From Acidovorax temperans (GTDB taxonomy: Bacteria; Pseudomonadota; Gammaproteobacteria; Burkholderiales; Burkholderiaceae_C), in assembly GCF_006716905.1 (NCBI RefSeq), contig NZ_VFPV01000002.1:1206501-1270500 (forward strand): DNA of 64,000 bases, in the 5' to 3' direction. Below, in pieces: positions 56,881-64,000 of the stretch (the first letter of the stretch is position 1; each line of letters opens with the position of its first letter). The notes under the pieces were generated by a model. It was not told the origin of the DNA and searched no databases. It saw only the letters and a program-made list of their open reading frames with translations. The position numbers were made by a program, and so were the translations under genes.

Positions 56881-56913
56881 TTTATCATTTGTTTAAATAA
56901 AATAAATGATAAA
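56881..56913. promoter_or_regulatory. AT-rich 10-bp inverted repeat between divergent genes
   Basis: TTTATCATTT (56881-56890) and AAATGATAAA (56904-56913) are perfect inverted repeats around a 13-bp AT-rich spacer. It lies between the PHP gene start (56834) and the chemoreceptor start (56986), so it may bind a dimeric regulator. Confidence 0.5.
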
Positions 56914-56985
56914 TCTGATTTATTCCTCAGTCCCGTAGCCTTTCGGCCGGTAGCGGTTCCTCTTTTCCCTTCATTCCTCCAAATC

Positions 56986-58761
56986 ATGAAATTCAACGAC
57001 CTGCGTGTGGCACACAAGATGTGGAGCGTGATCCTCGGCCTTTTGTTGCTGATGTTGGCAGCTGCTGTGAGCACCCAGCTGTACAGCCGCAGCGTGACCG
57101 ATAAGACTGAGGCTTTGGTGTAGAAGTATGAGAGAGCCATCACCACCGCCGTAAGCTGGCGTGGGCTGGCAGAGTTGGCCGTGACGATGTCAATGGCGAG
57201 CTTTGTCACCACCGATACCAAACTCAAAGAAGACTTTGACGCCCGTGTGCCCGCGCTCACTGCACGCATCACCCCAGTGCAGGAAAAGATCAACAAATCT
57301 GCCATTTCAGATGCCGACAAGGCCGCACTGGCGGCTGTCGCTGCTGCACGCGCAGACGTGCGCGGCCAGGGTGACAGGCTCAAGGAGCTGGTGGATGCGG
57401 GTGATGCTGCAGCCAAACAGGCATTCCTGGAGACTGTGTATCGCCCCAAGATCATGTTGTACCTAGAGTCGATCGACAAGTTTGTAGCGTTGCAAGAGCG
57501 TCAACGCGATGAGGCTGTGCAGGCTGCTCAGGTCGCAGGAACAAAGATGGTGTGGGTGGCGGCCACCGTGGTTGTGGTGTTGATCTTGCTGGGCATGGGT
57601 TTGGCTGCCCTGCAGGTGCGTTCTGTCACCGAGCCTCTGGACCGCGCCGTGGACACCGCCAACGCCATCGCCGCAGGCGACCTGACCCGCGAGCTGCAAA
57701 CCAGCCGGAAAGACGAACTCGGCCAGATGCTGCGCGCCCTCTCTGACATGTCGGCCCGCCTGCGCGGGGTGGTGAGCGAAGTGCGCCCGGGCGTGGACTC
57801 TGTGTCTTCCGCCTCCATCGAAATCGCCAACGGCAACCACGACCTCTCGGCCCGCACCGAGCAGACTGCAGCCAACCTCGAAGAAACCGCATCGAGCATG
57901 GAGGAACTCACCGCCACCGTCACCCAATCAGCCGACACCGCCCGCCAGGCCAACCAGCTCGCAGGCACTGCAGCCCAGGCCGCCGCCCGCGGTGGCGAAG
58001 TGGTGGGCCAGGTGGTCACCAGCATGCAGCAGATCACCGAAAGCACCCGCAAGATCAGCGACATCATCGGCGTCATTGACGGCATCGCCTTCCAGACCAA
58101 CATCCTGGCCCTGAACGCCGCCGTGGAAGCGGCCCGCGCAGGCGAACAAGGCCGCGGCTTTGCGGTCGTCGCCAGCGAAGTACTCAGTCTGGCCGGGCGC
58201 AGCGCCGAAGCCGCCAAGGAAATCAAGCCCCTGATTGGCAAATCGGTGGAAAACGTGGAAAGCGGCTCCGAGCAAGTCGCCCAGGCGGGCCGGGCCATGG
58301 ACGAAATCGTTTCCAGCGTGCGCCGCGTCAGCGACCTCATTGGCGAAATTACCGCATCGTCCACCGAACAGCGCGACGGCATTGCCCAGGTCAACCAAGC
58401 TGTGGCCAACCTGGATCAGATGACCCAGCAAAACGCTGCGCTGGTGGAAGAATCCACGGCGGCCGCCGCCTCCATGCGCGACCAGGCCCAGCGCCTGGCC
58501 GAAGTGGTGGCCGTGTTCAACGTGGGGGGCAGCACCCGGGCCGCAGCGCCAGCCCCCCGCCCAGCCGCCCAGGCTGCGCTTGCCGCACGCCTCGCACCAA
58601 CACCCGCCCCCGCCCCAGCGCGGGCAGCGGTTCGGGCTGCAGTGGCAAGCGGCCCCAAGGCAGCCCCTGCCGCCAAGCTCGCGCACAGCGCCCCAGCCAA
58701 GGCTGCAGCGCCTGCACCCGCAGCGGCCCAGGGCAATGATGATGAGTGGGAGAGCTTTTGA
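56986..58761 (+). pseudogene. Methyl-accepting chemotaxis protein gene with in-frame amber codon 46
   Basis: From the ATG at 56986 the frame reads MKFNDLRVAHKMWSVILGLL, a membrane helix, and meets TAG at 57121-57123 after TDKTEALV. Beyond it the same frame continues to 58761: a periplasmic helical domain, a second membrane helix ([20 protein letters not shown]), HAMP ([20 protein letters not shown]), the signalling hairpin ([20 protein letters not shown]) and an EWESF tail like the CheR-binding pentapeptide. CAG is the likely ancestral codon. Without suppression or a later start, no full receptor is made. Confidence 0.9.
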
Positions 58762-59174
58762 ATAATAGCCAAGCTGCAGTACGCGGCCTAAATGCTATGT
58801 AAGTGATAGCTGCCAGCGCTTAGAGGGAAAGCGCTGGAGCCAGTTTTCTCGATATCCTTAAAGTGGCAGCGTCAGCGTTATCCACTTACTGGCAAGGCGA
58901 TAAACTTTGCCGATGCAAGTTGCATCAGCCTCCACTCATCCTCCAAAAGACTCCCTACCGTTTTATGCACTGCACGGTCACGAGCCTCTGTGGCCGCAAG
59001 ATGCTGGACCGAGCGACTGTGATGCGGGCATTCAGACTGTCTGGCTCTCCATCGACTGATGGCTCATCAGAGAAATGCCTTGACTTGAAGTTTGCGTGCG
59101 TGGGTTAGTCAAAAACGACGGCTAGCCCGTGATCCCGCGGCGAAAATGACGGGTTACCAAAAAATAGAAAGCCA
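58762..59174. other. Intergenic stretch before the restriction-modification pair
   Basis: It contains copy E of the dispersed repeat and no convincing gene. The Res start at 59175 follows GAAAGCC, a modest ribosome site. Confidence 0.5.
58806..58841 (+). repeat. Dispersed short repeat, copy E
   Basis: ATAGCTGCCAGCGCTTAGAG then GGAAAGCGCTGGAGCC. Confidence 0.75.
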
Positions 59175-61904
59175 ATGACGTATCTGTACCAAGCGCTCTC
59201 CCAGCGCGTAGACGCATGGCGCACCGCCAACTATCCGTGCGACGAATTCCCCGCCATCCGAGAGATTCTGGAGTTCGCGCTGGAAGAAGGCGACTCTGGC
59301 CAACTGCGCTATCTGCGCCGGGCCCAACTGCGTGCCCTGGAAACCTACTGGTACCTGCGCCTGGTGTTGGGCACCCCCAAAGTGCCCGAGCTGTATGAGC
59401 AACTATTTGAAGACCTGCCCGACCGACTCGACGCCATGGGCGTCAATGAAAAGCTGTTCAAGGAAGCCAAGTACAACTACAGCGCCTTGATCCAGCGGGT
59501 GCGTGAAGACAACCAGTTTGTCCGCGACAACCATCTGGAAAGCTTGCGCGAATCCCTGACGCTGGACTACGCCAGCTACATCCTCGCGCTGGCCATGGGT
59601 GCGGGCAAAACCATTCTGATGGGCTCCATCGTGGCCACCGAATTTGCCATGGCCATGGAATACCCCGAAGGCCCGTTTGTGCAAAACGCGCTCATCTTCG
59701 CGCCCGGCAAAACCATCTTGAGCTCGCTGCGCGAACTGGCCGACGTGCCTTACGACAAGCTGCTGCCGCCCCGCATGCACAAGCCCTTTGCGGCCAGCCT
59801 CAAGCTCACCTTCACGCGCGACGGCGACAAGCAAATCCCCATCGTCTGGGGCAGCACGTTCAACGTCATCGTCACCAACACCGAAAAAATCCGCATCCAA
59901 AAGCCCAACGTGCGCGCCAATGCCCAGCAAGCGCGTTTGTTTGCGGGCACCAAGGCGGAAGAGCAAACCGAGCTGGCCAACCTGCGCCTGCAGGCCGTGG
60001 CCTCGTTGCCGCACCTGGCCGTGTTCTCGGACGAAGCTCACCACACCTATGGCCAAAAACTGCTGGGCAAGTGGGAGAAGGACAAGGAAACCGGCGAGCT
60101 GGTGTTCAAGGACGACGGCATTAAAAAAGTGCGCCGCACCATCGACTACCTGGCCGCCGAGACCAACCTCGTCGTCGTCATCAACGCCACCGGCACGCCG
60201 TATTTTGAACGCCAGCCCCTGCGCGACGTGGTGGTGTGGTACGGGTTGGGCGAAGGCATTCGTGACGGTGTGTTGAAAGAGCTGGCCAACAACATCAAGG
60301 TGTTTGACCTGGGCGATGGCGAGGCCGACACCCTGGTGGCCAACGTGATTGAGGACTTTGTGCGCGATTACTGGGCCGTGCGCTTGCCGCCTGTGGGCGG
60401 CAACCCCGGCGCGCCCGCACGCCTGGCCCTGTACTTTCCCAACATCGAAACCCGCGACGAACTGCGCGGTGCGGTGGAATCGGCCCTGGCCCTGCGCGGC
60501 ATTGGTACTGACACCATCTTGGCGGTGGACGGCAAAAGCAGCGAAGCCACGCGCCGCCAGTTTGAGGCCGTGGCCCGCAACCCCGACGCTCCCGAGCGCG
60601 TGCTGCTCTTGGTCAACATGGGCACTGAGGGCTGGAACTGCCCCAGCCTGTTTGCCACCGCCTTGGTGCGCAAGCTGGCCAACAGCAACAACTTTGTGCT
60701 GCAAGCCGCCACACGCTGCCTGCGCCAGGTGCCCGGCAATACCGTGCCCGCCCGCGTGTACCTGACCGACAGCAACAAAAAAACGCTCGAATCCCAACTG
60801 GCCGAAACCTACGGCACATCGCTCAAAGACCTGGGTGCCCAGCAGGCCGAGCGGGTGGAGCGCGAAATCGTGCTGCACCGGCCCCACCTGCCGCCGCTGC
60901 TCATCAAAAAGCGCGTGCTTCGCTACCGCCGCAAGGTGGGCGACCCCGCCAGCACCGCGCCGCTGCACTTCACCGTGCCCACCGATGTGGCGGCCCCCGC
61001 AGGCATCACGGTAGAAACCTTGACACCCGTGCAAACCGCATCGGGCAACACCACGCTGCAAAAGGTAGACGGCGGTGGTGACCAGCTGCCCGCCCCGCCG
61101 CCCGAGCTGGACGCCTACACCGCAGCCGCCGAGCTGGCTGCCAACTACCACCTGCCCACCGCCGAAGTGTTGGCCGCCCTGCGCCAAGCCTACGGTGCGG
61201 GCGCCGACGTGCCCAACTACCACCTCGACGCCCTGGGCCTGCAAATCGAGGCGCAGCGGGCGCAGTACGAAGCCCACTTCGAAGAAATCGACGTGGCCAT
61301 TGCCTTGGTGAAGGCCGACGGCTTTGACCGCACCGAGCGCGGCGGCCACAGCGTGTACACCGCCCGCATCAGCTTTGCCAAAGATAAAGAAAAGCTCTAC
61401 CTCAGCGCCGCAGACACGGCAGACGCCACCCATGCACTGGCGCGCAGCTTTCACTACGAGGGCTACAACTTTGACTCGCTGCCCGAGGCGGGCTTTTTGC
61501 AGTGGACGCTGGGCCAGTTGCAGAACGAGGCCCACCAGATCGAAGGCGTGTGGTTTACCGGCGGCATCACCGACCCCGCCAAGACCGACCTTTACGCTGA
61601 ATACCTGGGCGACGATGGCCGCTGGCACCGCTACACCCCCGACTTTGTGCTGCGCAGCGCCGACGGCAAACACCTGGTGGTCGAGATCAAACGCGACAGC
61701 TTCAGCCCCGACATCACCGCCGACCTGGCCCGCCTGGGCCGGGGCGAAGCCCCGCAAACGCTGGAAGGCAAAAAAGCCGTGGCCCTGAAGCAGTGGGAGG
61801 GCCTGAACCCCGACAAGCTGGCCTACCACGTCATGTTTGCCGACGGCAGCGAGCTGAAAACCGAGGGCTACGCCCAGGTGCGCGACTTCATTCGCGGCGC
61901 TTGA
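59175..61904 (+). CDS. res: Type III-like restriction enzyme Res subunit (helicase-nuclease)
   Basis: The 909-residue protein has Walker A AMGAGKTIL at residues 141-149, DEAHHTYG (DEAH box) near residue 285, a second RecA-like domain with LVNMGTEGWNCPS and QAATRCLRQV, and a C-terminal PD-(D/E)xK nuclease, YTPDFVLRS...LVVEIKRDS, near residues 819-841. Together with the methylase gene 82 bp downstream it resembles Type III restriction systems. The frame is intact. Confidence 0.9.
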   Translation: MTYLYQALSQRVDAWRTANYPCDEFPAIREILEFALEEGDSGQLRYLRRAQLRALETYWYLRLVLGTPKVPELYEQLFEDLPDRLDAMGVNEKLFKEAKYNYSALIQRVREDNQFVRDNHLESLRESLTLDYASYILALAMGAGKTILMGSIVATEFAMAMEYPEGPFVQNALIFAPGKTILSSLRELADVPYDKLLPPRMHKPFAASLKLTFTRDGDKQIPIVWGSTFNVIVTNTEKIRIQKPNVRANAQQARLFAGTKAEEQTELANLRLQAVASLPHLAVFSDEAHHTYGQKLLGKWEKDKETGELVFKDDGIKKVRRTIDYLAAETNLVVVINATGTPYFERQPLRDVVVWYGLGEGIRDGVLKELANNIKVFDLGDGEADTLVANVIEDFVRDYWAVRLPPVGGNPGAPARLALYFPNIETRDELRGAVESALALRGIGTDTILAVDGKSSEATRRQFEAVARNPDAPERVLLLVNMGTEGWNCPSLFATALVRKLANSNNFVLQAATRCLRQVPGNTVPARVYLTDSNKKTLESQLAETYGTSLKDLGAQQAERVEREIVLHRPHLPPLLIKKRVLRYRRKVGDPASTAPLHFTVPTDVAAPAGITVETLTPVQTASGNTTLQKVDGGGDQLPAPPPELDAYTAAAELAANYHLPTAEVLAALRQAYGAGADVPNYHLDALGLQIEAQRAQYEAHFEEIDVAIALVKADGFDRTERGGHSVYTARISFAKDKEKLYLSAADTADATHALARSFHYEGYNFDSLPEAGFLQWTLGQLQNEAHQIEGVWFTGGITDPAKTDLYAEYLGDDGRWHRYTPDFVLRSADGKHLVVEIKRDSFSPDITADLARLGRGEAPQTLEGKKAVALKQWEGLNPDKLAYHVMFADGSELKTEGYAQVRDFIRGA

Positions 61905-61986
61905 ACACAGACGCCGATACCGAAACAGCCACTGCTACGCCCCTCACCTGACCGCTGCGCGCCCGCACCCCCGAACACATACCGCC

Positions 61987-63993
61987 ATGACAGAGAACAC
62001 CAAACAGCCCAAAGACGTCACCATCACCAAAGCCAAGGGCCGCCCCATGCTCACCTGGGTGGGCAAAAAGCCCCTGGCCCGCGTGCGCGCCTACCCAGCG
62101 CAGCCCATCGAGCGGTTTGACGCTACCAGCGGCCAACCCGCCGCTTTGCATGCGGCGGACTGGAGCGACTGGCCCCAAGACCTGCCCCAGGGCGGCTTGC
62201 TATACCACGGCGACAACAAAGACGTGCTGGCCCACCTGCTGGCCAACGGCTTTCGCGGCAAGGTCAAGCTCATCTACATCGACCCGCCCTTTGACAGCGG
62301 CGCCGACTACGTGCGCAAAGTGCAACTGCGCGGCGCCAAGGGCACGGTCAAGATCGATGGCGAGGACTACACGCTGGGCGAGCAGGTGCAGTACAGCGAT
62401 ATTTGGGCGAACGACAACTACCTGCAGTTCATGTATGAGCGGTTGTTGATGTTGCGGGAGTTGCTTAGCGAGGACGGTGCGCTATATCTGCATTGCGACT
62501 GGAATAAGGCGCACCACTTGCGCTGCGTGATTGAGGAGGTGTTTGGGCAAGACGGATTCAAGAATGAGATCGTGTGGCAGCGTGTTGCAGCGCGCAGTGA
62601 TTCCGTGACTTACAACCATGTTCATGATGTGATCATGTTCTGTACGAAGGGTGCTGATTTTGTTTGGAACCAGTTGCACCACAAGTTCAACGAGGAGTAC
62701 TTGGAAGTTAAGTACGCAAGGACGGATGCAACTGGACGTCGCTATCGGTTGGACAACATCACAAGTCCAAATCCGAGGCCGAAGATGATGTACGAGTGGA
62801 TGGGACATGCACCTCCAGAAAAGGGCTGGCGTTATGAGCGTGCGACGATGCAGCGCCTTCATGACGAAGGCCGAATCTGGTATCCAGACTCGAAGCAAAA
62901 GCGACCTCAGTTAATCCGCTACTTAGACGAGTCAGATGGCGTTCCGCTTCGCAGCATCTGGACGGACATCAACCCCGTGAATAGCCAGGCGGATGAGCGC
63001 TCCGAATACCCGACTCAGAAGCCCGTCACGCTGCTGGAGCGGTTGATCGAGACATCAACCAATCCAGGCGACCTGGTTCTAGACGGTTTCATTGGTTCTG
63101 GCACAACAGCCGTTGCAGCCCAGCGCCTGGGCCGCCGCTGGATCGGATGCGACATCAACAAAGGCGCCATCCAAACCACCGCCAAACGCATTCAGGAGCT
63201 GATGCGTGCCCAGGCCGCTACCGCCACTGCGCCCCAACAAGTTGACTTGGTAGAGGGTGGCAACACCCCGCAGCGCCCCAGCCAGCTCGGCTTTGCCACC
63301 TACCGCGTCAACGACTACGACCTGCACATCCAGCACAACGAGGCGGTGGAGTTGGCCTGCCAGCACCTGGGTGTGGCCCGCACGCGCACCGATGCGTTTT
63401 TTGACGGTACGCAGGGTGGGCGGCTGGTCAAGATCGTGCCCTTTAACCACCCCTTGACCCCCTTGGACCTGGAGGCCGTGCGCGACGAGCTGAAAACCCG
63501 CCCCAGCGAAGAGCGCGATGTGATGGTGGTGTGCCTGGGCTGGCAGCTGGACGCCCGTGCCTGGGTGGACGCCTACAACCGCAACCGCCCGGTGAACAAG
63601 CTGCATGTGGTGGAGCTGCGCACCGACCGCAAGCTGGGAGGCATCATCAAACACGAACCCTTGGCGGTGCAGGCCAGCGCCCGGCGCGAGGGCGATCAAC
63701 TGGTGGTGGAGGTGCAGGACGTGGTGTCGCCCACCATCATGCAGCGCCTGAACCTGGAGCAAGGCGTGTTCCGCGCGCAGATTACCGACTGGCGGGCGGT
63801 GGTGGACTGCATCTTGATCGACCCCGCGTACAACGGCCAGGTGTTCCACGTGGCCCTGGTCGATGTGCCCGAGCGCAAGCAAGACCTGGTGGCGGGCCGC
63901 TACGAACTGCCCGCGCCGCCCGCAGGCAGCACCGTGGCGGTGAAGATCATCGACATGCTGGGCGAGGAGCTGGTGGTGACGCTGCCAGTGTGA
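61987..63993 (+). CDS. mod: Type III-like DNA methyltransferase Mod
   Basis: The 668-residue protein is a beta-type amino-methylase: motif IV LIYIDPPFDSGADY near residue 97, target region residues about 150-360, then the SAM motif I DGFIGSGTTAVAAQRLGRRW near residue 365. A C-terminal domain of about 250 residues follows, as is usual for Mod. Base use changes at about 62430 and 63115: the DNA between is lower in GC than either side, and this matches the target-recognition part. Mod is normally upstream of Res; here it is downstream. Confidence 0.9.
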   Translation: MTENTKQPKDVTITKAKGRPMLTWVGKKPLARVRAYPAQPIERFDATSGQPAALHAADWSDWPQDLPQGGLLYHGDNKDVLAHLLANGFRGKVKLIYIDPPFDSGADYVRKVQLRGAKGTVKIDGEDYTLGEQVQYSDIWANDNYLQFMYERLLMLRELLSEDGALYLHCDWNKAHHLRCVIEEVFGQDGFKNEIVWQRVAARSDSVTYNHVHDVIMFCTKGADFVWNQLHHKFNEEYLEVKYARTDATGRRYRLDNITSPNPRPKMMYEWMGHAPPEKGWRYERATMQRLHDEGRIWYPDSKQKRPQLIRYLDESDGVPLRSIWTDINPVNSQADERSEYPTQKPVTLLERLIETSTNPGDLVLDGFIGSGTTAVAAQRLGRRWIGCDINKGAIQTTAKRIQELMRAQAATATAPQQVDLVEGGNTPQRPSQLGFATYRVNDYDLHIQHNEAVELACQHLGVARTRTDAFFDGTQGGRLVKIVPFNHPLTPLDLEAVRDELKTRPSEERDVMVVCLGWQLDARAWVDAYNRNRPVNKLHVVELRTDRKLGGIIKHEPLAVQASARREGDQLVVEVQDVVSPTIMQRLNLEQGVFRAQITDWRAVVDCILIDPAYNGQVFHVALVDVPERKQDLVAGRYELPAPPAGSTVAVKIIDMLGEELVVTLPV

Positions 63994-64000
63994 GCTGGTG

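Noticed and set aside
59403..61829. An 808-codon open frame on the minus strand across res
   Set aside because: It has no domain content and mirrors the GC-rich codon pattern of the res gene, which leaves open antisense frames.

Overview
The window is a bacterial chromosome segment, most likely from a beta-proteobacterium of the family Comamonadaceae (Acidovorax-like). The reasons are the gene orders TPR protein-lolB-ispE, gmk-rpoZ-spoT, yicC-kinase-phosphatase-rph-rdgB-hemW and radC-fkpB-ispH, the high GC content, and a short dispersed repeat carrying AAGCGCTAGAGCC-like ends. This assignment is an inference from family knowledge; no search was run.

Layout. Positions 1-10.9 kb hold core genes: the start of ispE, lolB, a TPR protein, mutM, a bacterial dynamin, mutY, rapZ, recN, nadK and hrcA. 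A CAU-anticodon tRNA at 10939-11015 is the attachment site of a 12.3-kb genomic island. The last 46 bp of the tRNA region (10971-11016) are repeated exactly at 23320-23365. The left part of the island is a minus-strand replication module like that of phage satellites: the stump of an AlpA-like regulator, three small genes, a primase-helicase, an iteron-like region, a VRR-NUC nuclease and a DUF5681 protein. An IS21-family element cuts this module. The right part holds unrecognised cargo genes, an IS200/IS605 element and a decayed second copy of one cargo gene. No integrase is present, so the island looks stranded.

From 23.5 to 28.97 kb are tRNA-Arg(ACG), greB, spoT, rpoZ and gmk. A complete IS4-family element with a 9-bp target duplication sits inside a hairpin between rpoZ and spoT. 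From 29 to 35 kb are yicC, a Ser/Thr kinase plus PP2C phosphatase pair, rph, rdgB and hemW. From 35 to 49 kb are an I78-type lipoprotein, a cpdB/5'-nucleotidase-like lipoprotein, the scar of a rearrangement (acyl-CoA synthetase tail against a headless histidine kinase), a Smr protein, a phytase-like esterase, radC, fkpB, ispH, a CBS protein, a PLP dehydratase, serS, the selenium genes selD-selU and tRNA-Ser(CGA).

From 49 to 59 kb are a metallophosphatase, a broken response-regulator/histidine-kinase fusion, a SUMF1-type lipoprotein, trpS, a site-2 protease, a Sua5/YciO protein, a PHP phosphoesterase and a chemoreceptor gene with an amber codon. The window ends with a Type III-like restriction-modification pair, res before mod, where the centre of mod has visibly foreign base use. 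Several signal-transduction genes (one histidine kinase, one regulator-kinase fusion, one chemoreceptor) are damaged, and two of the lesions are TAG codons where CAG is expected.
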